Shown here piece after piece: positions 19,683 through 27,351 of a stretch of DNA of 61,553 nt. The notes under the pieces were generated by a model. The model was not told the origin of the DNA. It ran no database searches and saw only the letters and a program-made list of their open reading frames with translations. Within the stretch, counting starts at the first letter, position 1. Every line of letters starts with the position of its first letter. This DNA is from an uncultured Anaeromyxobacter sp. GTDB lineage: Bacteria > Myxococcota > Myxococcia > Myxococcales > Anaeromyxobacteraceae. Position numbers and translations under genes: made by a program. Location: contig CAIOAK010000149.1 of the NCBI GenBank assembly GCA_903855945.1, forward strand, positions 1-61,553, in the 5' to 3' direction.

Positions 19683-20594
19683 GTGATCCAGACCCAGAGC
19701 CACGCCACGTCTCGAACTGCCCCCTCGCCGGCCTCGCCCCTCCGCGCCGTCGGCGACCTCTTCGCCCTCGCCAAGCCGCGCCTCTCCGGGATGGTCGTCT
19801 CGACCACCGCGGCCGGCATGTGGCTCGCCCCCTCCCAGCCGTCGGCCCCACGCGCCGCCGCGATCCTCCTCGGAACGGGGATGGTGGTCGGGGCCGCGAA
19901 CGTGCTCAACAACTACCTGGAACGCGACGTCGACGCCCGGATGCGCCGCACCTGGGATCGCCCGCTCCCGGCCGGCCGGATCGCTCCGGCCACGGCGCTC
20001 GCGATCGGACTCGGGATGCCGGCCTTCGCCATCCCGGTCCTGGCCCTCGCCGCGAATCCCCTCACGGCGCTCCTCGCGCTCGTGGCACTCGTCAGCTACG
20101 CCTTCGTCTACACGCCGATGAAGCGCTTCACCACCGCAGCGCTCTTCGTCGGGGCCATCCCCGGCGCCATCCCGCCGCTCATGGGCTGGACCGCCTCCAC
20201 GGGCGCCATCGACGCCCGCGGCCTCGCCCTCTTCGCGCTGCTCTTCGTGTGGCAGCTCCCCCACTTCCTCGCCATCTCCATCTACCTGAAGGAGGACTAC
20301 GCGCGCGGCGGCCTCAAGGTCTTCGCGCTGGTCCACGGGGAGCGGTCGGCGCGCATCTGGGCGCTCGTCACCAGCGCCCTCCTCGTCCCGGTGGGCATGC
20401 TGCCCGCGTTCCTGGGGATGGCCACCTGGGGATTCGGCGCCGTCGCCGCGCTCCTCGGCGGCGGGCTCACTGCGTCCGCGGCGCGGGGCCTCGGCCGGCC
20501 GGAGGGGGACACCCGCCAGGCGCGCAACTTCTTCCTCTCCACCCTGCTCTACCTGGTCGCCTTCTTCATCGCCCTCTTCCTCGGCGCCCGGTAG
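19683..20594 (+). CDS. ctaB: Protoheme IX farnesyltransferase (heme O synthase)
   Basis: A UbiA-family prenyltransferase that adds farnesyl to heme B. The 303-residue membrane protein has the prenyl-diphosphate/Mg motif NNYLERDVDARMRRT (about 77-91) and the second polar loop YLKEDYARGGLKVF; WQLPHFLAISIYLKEDY is COX10-typical. The GTG start sits 3 nt after ctaA, so heme O and heme A synthases are made together. Confidence 0.95.
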   Translation: MIQTQSHATSRTAPSPASPLRAVGDLFALAKPRLSGMVVSTTAAGMWLAPSQPSAPRAAAILLGTGMVVGAANVLNNYLERDVDARMRRTWDRPLPAGRIAPATALAIGLGMPAFAIPVLALAANPLTALLALVALVSYAFVYTPMKRFTTAALFVGAIPGAIPPLMGWTASTGAIDARGLALFALLFVWQLPHFLAISIYLKEDYARGGLKVFALVHGERSARIWALVTSALLVPVGMLPAFLGMATWGFGAVAALLGGGLTASAARGLGRPEGDTRQARNFFLSTLLYLVAFFIALFLGAR

Positions 20595-20595
20595 C

Positions 20596-21525
20596 GTGCG
20601 CCTCTCGGCGGAGGAGCTCCGCTTCGCCTACGGCGAGCGGATGGCGCTCGACGGCGTCTCCTTCGCCATCGCCCCCGGCGAGGTCTTCGGCTTCCTGGGT
20701 CCGAACGGCGCCGGCAAGAGCACCCTCTTCGCCATCCTGGCCGGGCTCCTCCCGCCCGCCTCCGGCCGGCTCTTCCTCGACGGTCTCCCCCTCGACCCCT
20801 CCTCCCGGGCGCTCCGCGCGCGGATGGGCGTGGTCTTCCAGGAGCCGAGCCTCGACGTGAAGCTCTCCGCCGAGGAGAACCTGCACCTCGGCGCCGCGCT
20901 CTTCCGCGTCCCCCGCGACGAGGCTCGACGGCGCGCTGCCGCGCTGCTCGAGGCCGCTGGTCTCTCCGACCGCGCGCGCGATCCGGTGGGACGGTTCTCC
21001 GGCGGGATGCGCCGCCGGCTCGAGATCGCCCGCGCGCTCATCCACCGCCCGGAGGTCCTGCTCCTCGACGAGCCCACCACCGGCCTCGACGCCCTCTCCT
21101 TCCGGCGCACCTGGGAGGCCCTCCGGAACTGCGCGGGCCCCGGGGGCACGACCGTGGTGCTCACCACCCACCGGCCCGACGAGGCGGCCTTCTGCGACCG
21201 GCTCGCCATCCTCTCCCGGGGGCGGGTCGTCGCGGTCGAGACCCCGGCCTCGCTCCTCTCCCGCCTCGCGGGCGACGTGGTGGTGGTGGAGGCCGATGAG
21301 GCGACGGCGCTGGCCGCCGAGATCGCCGAGCGGTTCGGCGTGCCCGCACGCGCCTCGGGCGACACGGTGGCCATCGAGCGGGAGCGGGGGCACGAGCTCG
21401 TCCCCCGCATCGTGGAGGCCTTCCCGGCGGGGCGCTTCCGTTCGGTCTCGGTGCGGCGCCCCAGCCTGGCCGATGCGTTCCTCCACGTCGCCGGCGAGGA
21501 TCTGGGGCAGGAGGCTCGATCGTGA
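20596..21525 (+). CDS. ABC transporter ATP-binding protein
   Basis: A 309-residue ATPase of the ABC-2 exporter type. Walker A GPNGAGKST, Q-loop VVFQEPSL, signature FSGGMRRRLEIARAL, Walker B LLLLDEPTTGLDAL and the switch His in LTTHRPDEA are intact. The C-terminal 80 residues form the extra domain of DrrA/NatA-like subunits. GTG start 1 nt after the ctaB stop; the 3' end overlaps the permease start by 4 nt. Linkage to ctaAB and DUF420 suggests a cofactor or copper export role in oxidase assembly, which is inference. Confidence 0.93.
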   Translation: MRLSAEELRFAYGERMALDGVSFAIAPGEVFGFLGPNGAGKSTLFAILAGLLPPASGRLFLDGLPLDPSSRALRARMGVVFQEPSLDVKLSAEENLHLGAALFRVPRDEARRRAAALLEAAGLSDRARDPVGRFSGGMRRRLEIARALIHRPEVLLLDEPTTGLDALSFRRTWEALRNCAGPGGTTVVLTTHRPDEAAFCDRLAILSRGRVVAVETPASLLSRLAGDVVVVEADEATALAAEIAERFGVPARASGDTVAIERERGHELVPRIVEAFPAGRFRSVSVRRPSLADAFLHVAGEDLGQEARS

Positions 21526-22307
21526 TCGGCGGCTACGACACCGCGGCCATCCGCGTGCTCTGGTGGCGCGACCTCGTCCGCTTCTTCCGGCAGCCCTCGC
21601 GCCTCGTGGGTGCGCTGGCCCAGCCGATCCTCTTCTGGGGGATCATCGGCTCCGGCATGTCGGCCACCTTCCGGATACCCGGCTCGGGCGAGGGCTACCT
21701 GCGCTACTTCTACCCGGGCGTGGTGCTCATGGTGGTGCTCTTCGCCGCCATCTTCACCACACTCTCGGTCATCGAGGACCGGCACGCCGGCTTCCTGCAG
21801 GCGGTGCTCGCCGGACCCGCCTCCCGCGGCGCGGTGGTGGTGGGCAAGGTGCTCGGCTCGGCGAGCGTCGCCCTCTCCCAGGCCGCACTCTTCCTGCTCC
21901 TCGCCCCGGCGGCCGGCTTCGGGCTCACCTCCATCGACTGGCCCGTGCTGGTGGCGGCGCTGGCGCTCGCCGCGGTGGGCCTCGCCGCGATGGGCTTCAC
22001 GGTGGCCTGGCTCGTGGACAACGTGCAGGGCTACCATGCCATCCAGATGACGCTGCTCGTGCCCCTCTGGATCGTCTCCGGCGCCATGTTCCCGATGAGC
22101 CCCGACCACCCGGTCCTCGCGACCGTCATGCGGTTGAACCCGGTCGCCTACGCCGTGTCGGCCACGCGCCGCGCGCTGGGCGGCCCCGACGCGCCCGGGG
22201 CCCTGCCGGGGTCCACGGCGCGCGACCTCCTCGTCCTGGTCGCCTTCGCGGCCGTCCACCTCGCCATCGCCGTCCTGGCGGCCCGGCGCAACGGAGCCCG
22301 TCGATGA
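21522..22307 (+). CDS. ABC-2 type permease
   Basis: The 261-residue membrane partner of the upstream ATPase: six hydrophobic helices and the ABC-2 pattern with LVRFFRQPSRLVGALAQPIL at the N-terminus and PLWIVSGAMFPMSPDHPVL before the last helices. The GTG overlaps the ATPase stop (GTGA) and its own stop overlaps the DUF420 ATG (ATGA), so three proteins are coupled in translation. Confidence 0.92.
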   Translation: MIGGYDTAAIRVLWWRDLVRFFRQPSRLVGALAQPILFWGIIGSGMSATFRIPGSGEGYLRYFYPGVVLMVVLFAAIFTTLSVIEDRHAGFLQAVLAGPASRGAVVVGKVLGSASVALSQAALFLLLAPAAGFGLTSIDWPVLVAALALAAVGLAAMGFTVAWLVDNVQGYHAIQMTLLVPLWIVSGAMFPMSPDHPVLATVMRLNPVAYAVSATRRALGGPDAPGALPGSTARDLLVLVAFAAVHLAIAVLAARRNGARR

Positions 22308-22735
22308 ACCTCGGAGAGATTTTACCCCCAGTGAATGCCGTGCTGAACGGCTCGAGCGCCGTCCTCGTCTTCCTCGGCTGGCGGGCCATCCGCGGCGGCC
22401 ACCGCGACCGCCACCGGGCGCTCATGCTCTCGGCGCTCGGCGTGTCCGCCGTGTTCCTCGTCTCCTACCTCGTCCGGGTGGCCCTCACCGGGACCCACCG
22501 GTTCCCGGGGACCGGCGCCGTGCGCAACGCCTACCTCGTCCTGCTCGGGAGCCACACGATCCTGGCGGCCGCCATCGTCCCGCTCATCGGCACGGCCCTC
22601 TACATGGCCTGGAAGGGGCGCTGGGAGGCCCACCGGCGCGTGGCCCGCATCACGCTCCCCGCATGGCTCTACGTCTCGGTGACCGGCGTGCTGGTCTACG
22701 TGATGCTCTACTGGGTGGCTCCGAAGGTCTCTTGA
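22304..22735 (+). CDS. DUF420 membrane protein
   Basis: A 143-residue four-helix membrane protein of the DUF420 family, which is regularly found with cytochrome oxidase assembly genes. Visible features are NGSSAVLVFLGWRAIRGGHR, RHRALMLSALGVSAVFLVSY and a conserved His in LLGSHTILAA. The first codons (ATT TTA CCC CCA GTG AAT) are strikingly rich in codons rare in this genome. Its stop codon lies inside the -35 hexamer of the tRNA promoter. Confidence 0.88.
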   Translation: MNLGEILPPVNAVLNGSSAVLVFLGWRAIRGGHRDRHRALMLSALGVSAVFLVSYLVRVALTGTHRFPGTGAVRNAYLVLLGSHTILAAAIVPLIGTALYMAWKGRWEAHRRVARITLPAWLYVSVTGVLVYVMLYWVAPKVS

Positions 22736-22760
22736 CACCCGTCCTGCCGACCCGTAAACA
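22732..22760 (+). promoter_or_regulatory. Promoter of tRNA-Ala
   Basis: TTGACA (22732-22737), a 17-nt spacer and TAAACA (22755-22760). The TGA inside the -35 is the stop codon of DUF420. The predicted start near 22767 leaves about 29 nt of 5' leader on the tRNA precursor. Confidence 0.6.
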
Positions 22761-22795
22761 AGCCCCCTCCCCGCCAATCCGGGGGGCGTGAACGC

Positions 22796-22871
22796 GGGGC
22801 TGTAGCTCAGCTGGGAGAGCGCTAGAATCGCACTCTAGAGGTCTGGGGTTCGATCCCCCACAGCTCCACCA
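22796..22871 (+). tRNA. tRNA-Ala (anticodon CGC)
   Basis: All arms fold: acceptor GGGGCTG with CAGCTCC (one G-U pair), D stem GCTC/GAGC, anticodon stem CTAGA/TCTAG with loop ATCGCAC giving anticodon CGC (reads GCG), five-base variable region, T arm TGGGG-TTCGATC-CCCCA, discriminator A and encoded CCA. It reads GCG, a common alanine codon in this GC-rich sequence. A hairpin terminator follows at 22889. Confidence 0.96.
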
Positions 22872-22888
22872 CTTTTGGGCAGTGATTT

Positions 22889-22918
22889 CAGGGGGCTCCG
22901 AGAGATCGGGGCCCCCTG
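22889..22918. terminator. Rho-independent terminator downstream of tRNA-Ala
   Basis: A 13-bp stem (CAGGGGGC-T-CCGA paired with TCGG-G-GCCCCCTG, one G-T pair) is closed by a GAGA tetraloop and followed by TTCATTTT. It also lies just past the end of the decayed PIN gene on the other strand, so it may serve both directions. Confidence 0.75.
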
Positions 22919-22920
22919 GT

Positions 22921-23143
22921 TCATTTTCGTCCCTGGGAGGCGAATGCGTCCGGTGACACCGCCGTCTCCGGGAAGGCGGCCAGCACCTGCCGGTCGCTCG
23001 TGACGAGCGGGACCCCGAGTTGCTTCGCGAGCGCCACGAACTCGCAGTCGTAGGCGGTGCAGCGGGAGCGCACGGCGAGTTCGAGCACGTTCCGGGCCGG
23101 GCAGGAGCAGGTAGGCGAGCAGGTGGGTGTCCACGACGATCAT
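22921..23143 (-). pseudogene. Decayed PIN-domain (VapC-like) toxin gene
   Basis: The minus strand begins MIVVDTHLLAYLLLPG, a perfect PIN-domain N-terminus with the first catalytic Asp. After about 17 codons the frame is lost; in another frame the sequence continues as a PIN C-terminus (TAYDCEFVALAKQLGVPLVT, then SDRQVLAAFPETA) to a TGA. The span is 223 nt where intact PIN toxins have about 400, so roughly 60-70 central residues and the frame are missing. The product cannot be active. Confidence 0.8.
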
Positions 23144-23202
23144 GGACGGCCCTGCCGCTTCAGCCGGTCGATCTCCGGCCCGGTGGTCCGCGCTGCGGAC
23201 TG
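23140..23202 (-). pseudogene. 3' remnant of the cognate antitoxin
   Basis: Immediately before the PIN ATG, a frame ending TTGPEIDRLKRQGRP and a TGA that overlaps the PIN start by 4 nt (ATGA) looks like the C-terminal tail of an antitoxin gene. Only 20 codons remain; upstream it runs straight into the stop codon of the histidine kinase, so the body of the gene has been deleted. Short, so confidence is limited. Confidence 0.45.
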
Positions 23203-26200
23203 TCACCCCTCTACGGGCGCCGCAGGCAACTCGATCCGGAACGTCGAGCCCTTCCCGACCTCGCTCTCCACGCTGATGTCGCCGCCGTAGGACGTCACGA
23301 TGGCGTGGCAGATGGCGAGCCCGAGCCCGGTCCCTCGCCCCTCCCCGGCCGGACGGGTGGTGAAGAACGGGTCGAAGATCACCTCCAGCAGCCTCGGGTC
23401 GATCCCGGCGCCGTCGTCCTCGACCTCGATGCAGGCCATGCCCGCCCGTCCGGGCCGGAGCCGGACGACGATGTTGCCCTTCCTGCCCGGTGGGATGGCC
23501 TTCGCGGCGTTGGTCACCAGGTTCAGGAACACCTGGCCGAGCTGGCCCGAGGAGGCGAGAACGTCCGGCGCGCCGAGATCCTCCACGCGGAGGGTCACCC
23601 TGGCCCCGAGGGTCGCGGGTAGCCAGCGAATGGCCAGATCCACCGCGTCCACGAGATGGACCCGGGTGCGCAGCGGGTCGGGCCTCCCGAAGAGGGACAG
23701 GTCCCGGATGATCTCCGCGATCCGCTGGCCGCCGACCCTGACGTCCTCCAGCGATTCGAGGGCCTCTTCGAGAAGCCGGAGCGCGCGGTCCCGAGCCTCC
23801 CCGGTCCCCTGGACGAGGAGAGCGCGCGCCTCCTGGACGGTCTCCGCTGCCACCCCTCCTCCCGCCAGGACGCCGGAGAGTGGATTGTTGACCTCGTGGG
23901 CGACGCCGGTGACGAGCGTGCCCATCGCCGCCAGCCGGGACGCGATGGCCAGGTGCTCCTGCAGCTTTCGCACCTCGGTGACGTCCTTCGCGACCCCGGC
24001 GATGCCCGCCACGCCTCCATCGGAATCGCGCAGGGGCGCCTTCGTGACCAGGAACCTCCGCATCCCGGTGGACGACGGGACCACCTCCTCGAAGTTCACG
24101 TGGGAAGCCGACTCCATGACCTGCCGGTCGTTCGCGGCCAGCTGCCTCGCCACCTCCGGGTCGCCGATGATCTCGGCATCGGTCCTGCCCACCACCTCCG
24201 AGCCGCTCTTCCCGAAGAGCCGGAGCACCGCCTGGTTCGCGAAGGTCCATCTCCCTTCCCGGTCCTTCGCGAAGATGGAATCGGGGCTGGAGTCGGCGAT
24301 CGCGCGCAGGAGCGCCTCGCTGGAACGGACGGCCACCTCGGCGACCCTGCGCTCGGTGATGTCCTGCACGGTTCCGGCCACGCGCACCGGACTGCCCTCG
24401 GCGTCCCGGACGATGTGGCCGGTCTGCTGCACGAACTTGACCCGACCGTCGGTCATGAGGAGCCGGTGGGTGAACCCCGGAGAGGCGCGCCCTTCGAACG
24501 CCTGCCGGTACGCCGCGTCCACGTCGTCCCGATCCTCCGGGTGGACGGCGCGGAGGAAGGCCTCCAGGCTGGCCTCGCTGCCGGCCGGGTCGGCCTCGTA
24601 GATCCGGAAGGTCTCGTCGGACCAGGAGGTCGCGTTCGTCCGGAGATCGATCTCCCAGTTCCCGAGTTGCGCGAGCCGCTGGGCATCCTTGAGTCGCTCC
24701 TCGCTCGCCGCCAGAAGGAGGTTCCTCCGCTCGTTCTCGATCGCTCGCCCGGTCGCCCCGAGCAGGAGCACCTGGAGCATGGCGACGAAGAGCAGTCCTC
24801 CCACTCCAGCCGCCCACGCCATCCAGGGGCGGTGCGCCTGCCAGTAACTCTTCGTGGGCTTCAACGAGAGGACCCAGGTGCGCTGTCCCATCGCCAGGGA
24901 CGTGCTCCACTCGACGGCCGCGTGGGTGTCGCGGGCGGAACTTCCTTCGCCGCCCTCCGATTCGTGGATCAGGCGCCAGCCGTCGGGAGCCTCGGGATCG
25001 GTCAACCGGAACACGATCCCGGCCGGGACGTGCCCCTCGGTGGCGATCCGGACCATCTCGTCCAGCTTGATGACGGCGACGGCAAAGCCGACGACCCGGT
25101 GGGCTCCGTCGAACGCGGGCTTGACCTCGAGCATCCCCGGGCGGCGTTGCTCCCCCTGCACGAGATGGACCGGGGCGGTCACGGTGAAGATGCCCGACCT
25201 CCGCGCCGTCTCCACGGCGGCCCGGCGGGTGGGTTCGGACAGGATGTCGAAGCCCACCGCAGGGCCATTTCCCGCCAGGGGCACGACGAAGCGGACCGGC
25301 ACGTACTCGGGGCGCGACCCGGCGCGAACCAGCCGACCTTCCGCGTTCCGCTCGGTGATCTGGTAGGCGCCCAGAGGGGACTGCCGGCCCGTGGTCTCCT
25401 CGAACTCGAGGCGACGCGATTCCTCCACGAGGTCGTCGAACTGGAGCGCGAAGATGTCCGGGTGGTCCCGCAAGGTGAGCCGGGTGAACTGGTCGAACTG
25501 GGTGAAAGTGAAGCCGGGCGTGGCCTCCACGAAGTTCCGGACCGCCGCCAGGACCTCGCGCTGGACCACGCCCCTGTCCTGGAGCTGGGAGCTCAGCTCC
25601 TCCCCCACCGACGAAAGGCTCCTCGTCTCCGCCTCGGCCTCCCACCGGGACGTGCCGTAGAATACGGCGACGACGATCCCCAGCGCAGCCAGCATCGGGA
25701 CGAGAACCCGCCGGAAACGGTCTCGCTCGGAGGTGCTCGACGCTTCCAGGAAGCAGAGGGCCAGCGGCGCGACGACCAGCATCCCCACGACGTCGCCCAC
25801 GTACCAGATCCACAGGGTGAAGGGCACCTCTGCGAGCTCGATGACCCCGGTCGCCGCGAGCCCTGCCACGCTGACCGACGAGGAGACGAGCCCCGCGGCC
25901 ACGCAACCGAGCAGGAGGAAGCGAAGAACCTGACCCTCGCGCTCCAGCCTGCGCCAGGACGGACCCATCCCCTTCTGGACGAGCCAGCGCCCCGCGCCGG
26001 CCTGGAGGGTTGCACCCACGCCGACGACCAGAGCGGCCGTCACCGTGCCGGACGACAGCCTCCCGGTCACCGCCGCGTGCCCCAGTTCGAGCAGGGTGGA
26101 GCCCAGCCAGACACCCGGGAGAACACGGTTTCCGAAGAGCAGGACGGCCGCGAGCGCGAGGCCGGCTGCGGGGAACACCGGGCTCGCGTATCCCGGAGGG

Positions 26201-26322
26201 ATGGCGAGGAGCAGGCCGAGGGCCCCCAGGACGAGGTAGCCGACCACGAGCCAGGACGTCACCCGGATGGTCGAATACCCGCCTGGCGCCTCCGCGATGC
26301 CTCTTCGGTTCGAGCGGTCCAT
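23203..26322 (-). CDS. Membrane sensor histidine kinase, MASE1-CHASE-PAS-PAS-HisKA-HATPase
   Basis: A 1039-residue sensor kinase. An N-terminal MASE1-type block of about eight helices (20-230) is followed by an extracytoplasmic CHASE-like domain (about 240-500), one more helix (WMAWAAGVGGLLFVAMLQVL), two PAS domains (about 550-665 and 675-790; the first ends VRVAGTVQDITERR), and the kinase core. The phospho-acceptor is H809 in GVAHEVNNPL; ATPase boxes are NLVTNAAKA, DDGAGID and GTGLGLAICHAI. There is no partner response regulator next to it. The stop abuts the antitoxin remnant. Confidence 0.9.
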   Translation of the reverse strand: MDRSNRRGIAEAPGGYSTIRVTSWLVVGYLVLGALGLLLAIPPGYASPVFPAAGLALAAVLLFGNRVLPGVWLGSTLLELGHAAVTGRLSSGTVTAALVVGVGATLQAGAGRWLVQKGMGPSWRRLEREGQVLRFLLLGCVAAGLVSSSVSVAGLAATGVIELAEVPFTLWIWYVGDVVGMLVVAPLALCFLEASSTSERDRFRRVLVPMLAALGIVVAVFYGTSRWEAEAETRSLSSVGEELSSQLQDRGVVQREVLAAVRNFVEATPGFTFTQFDQFTRLTLRDHPDIFALQFDDLVEESRRLEFEETTGRQSPLGAYQITERNAEGRLVRAGSRPEYVPVRFVVPLAGNGPAVGFDILSEPTRRAAVETARRSGIFTVTAPVHLVQGEQRRPGMLEVKPAFDGAHRVVGFAVAVIKLDEMVRIATEGHVPAGIVFRLTDPEAPDGWRLIHESEGGEGSSARDTHAAVEWSTSLAMGQRTWVLSLKPTKSYWQAHRPWMAWAAGVGGLLFVAMLQVLLLGATGRAIENERRNLLLAASEERLKDAQRLAQLGNWEIDLRTNATSWSDETFRIYEADPAGSEASLEAFLRAVHPEDRDDVDAAYRQAFEGRASPGFTHRLLMTDGRVKFVQQTGHIVRDAEGSPVRVAGTVQDITERRVAEVAVRSSEALLRAIADSSPDSIFAKDREGRWTFANQAVLRLFGKSGSEVVGRTDAEIIGDPEVARQLAANDRQVMESASHVNFEEVVPSSTGMRRFLVTKAPLRDSDGGVAGIAGVAKDVTEVRKLQEHLAIASRLAAMGTLVTGVAHEVNNPLSGVLAGGGVAAETVQEARALLVQGTGEARDRALRLLEEALESLEDVRVGGQRIAEIIRDLSLFGRPDPLRTRVHLVDAVDLAIRWLPATLGARVTLRVEDLGAPDVLASSGQLGQVFLNLVTNAAKAIPPGRKGNIVVRLRPGRAGMACIEVEDDGAGIDPRLLEVIFDPFFTTRPAGEGRGTGLGLAICHAIVTSYGGDISVESEVGKGSTFRIELPAAPVEG

Positions 26323-26427
26323 GGGGTGCCGATGCTTCCTCTGATTCTCTCATGGGGCTCGGGAGCCCGTCGATCTGCGCCCCGCGAGGTGACTGCGGAC
26401 CGGCCGGCGTTCTGTTAACTCTGGGCG

Positions 26428-27342
26428 ATGCCCGAGGCCGCTCCCCTCCCCCCCTCCCGGACCGCCCACTTCTCGCTCGCCCGGAGCCAGGCCTGGCTCG
26501 CCGGCGCCTACCTGCTTGCCCTCCTCGCCGCGGTCGCCACTGCCCTGGCGCTCCCCGGGCGGGACCCCATATGGGTGGCGCTCGCGGCCGACCTCGTGGC
26601 CACGGCGGTGGTCTTCGCCTTCAGCGTGGCCCTCGACAACTCCAGCATGTACGACCCGTTCTGGAGCGTGGCGCCGATCCCCGTCGTCCTGTACTGGGCG
26701 ATGGCACCCGGCGGGGAGCAGGCGGTCCCGTCCCGGCAGGGGCTCGCGGTCCTGCTCGTCGTCTTCTGGGGGCTCCGCCTCACCGCCAACCAGATGAGCC
26801 GCTGGCACGGCCTCGCCGACGAGGACTTCCGCTACGTGGACATCCGCAGGAAGACCGGCCGCCTCTACTGGCCGGCGAGCCTGTTCGGGCTCCACCTCTT
26901 CCCCACCGCATGGGTGTTCCTGGCGCTCCTCCCCGTCTGGGCGTCGGTGAACGGCCCGGGACGCCCCCTCGGCTGGCTCGACGCGGTGGGGTTCCTGGTC
27001 GCCGCGGCGGCCATCGCCATCGAGACCGCCGCCGACCTCCAGCTCCGCCGCTTCATGTCCTCGCGCCGGGAGCGTGGCGCCACGCTCGACACCGGGGTGT
27101 GGGGCTGGTGCCGCCACCCGAACTACCTGGGCGAGATCGGCTTCTGGTGGGGGCTCTGGATCCTGGGGTTCGCCGCGCGCCCGGGCTGGTGGTGGAGCGC
27201 CGTCGGACCGCTGGCCATCACGCTCCTCTTCGCCTTCGCCTCCATCCCCATGAAGGACCGGCGGATGCTCGAGAACCACCCGGAGTATGCCGACCGGATG
27301 AAGCGGACCTCCGCGCTCCTGCCGATGCCGCGACGCCGCTGA
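26428..27342 (+). CDS. DUF1295 / steroid-5-alpha-reductase-like membrane protein
   Basis: A 304-residue protein with about seven helices of the DUF1295 family, related to steroid 5-alpha-reductases and isoprenylcysteine methyltransferases. The C-terminal cofactor-binding signature GVWGWCRHPNYLGEIGFWWG and KDRRMLENHPEYADRMKRT are clear; NSSMYDPFWSVAPIP is conserved near the N-terminus. Probably an NADPH reductase or methyltransferase acting on a lipid; substrate unknown. TTAACT lies 7 nt before the ATG with no Shine-Dalgarno, a leaderless arrangement. Divergent from the sensor kinase. Confidence 0.88.
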   Translation: MPEAAPLPPSRTAHFSLARSQAWLAGAYLLALLAAVATALALPGRDPIWVALAADLVATAVVFAFSVALDNSSMYDPFWSVAPIPVVLYWAMAPGGEQAVPSRQGLAVLLVVFWGLRLTANQMSRWHGLADEDFRYVDIRRKTGRLYWPASLFGLHLFPTAWVFLALLPVWASVNGPGRPLGWLDAVGFLVAAAAIAIETAADLQLRRFMSSRRERGATLDTGVWGWCRHPNYLGEIGFWWGLWILGFAARPGWWWSAVGPLAITLLFAFASIPMKDRRMLENHPEYADRMKRTSALLPMPRRR

Positions 27343-27351
27343 GCCCCGGGG

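Noticed and set aside
22796-23202. Integrated mobile island at tRNA-Ala
   Set aside because: No integrase and no second copy of the tRNA 3' end were seen; the only evidence is the decayed toxin-antitoxin remnant.
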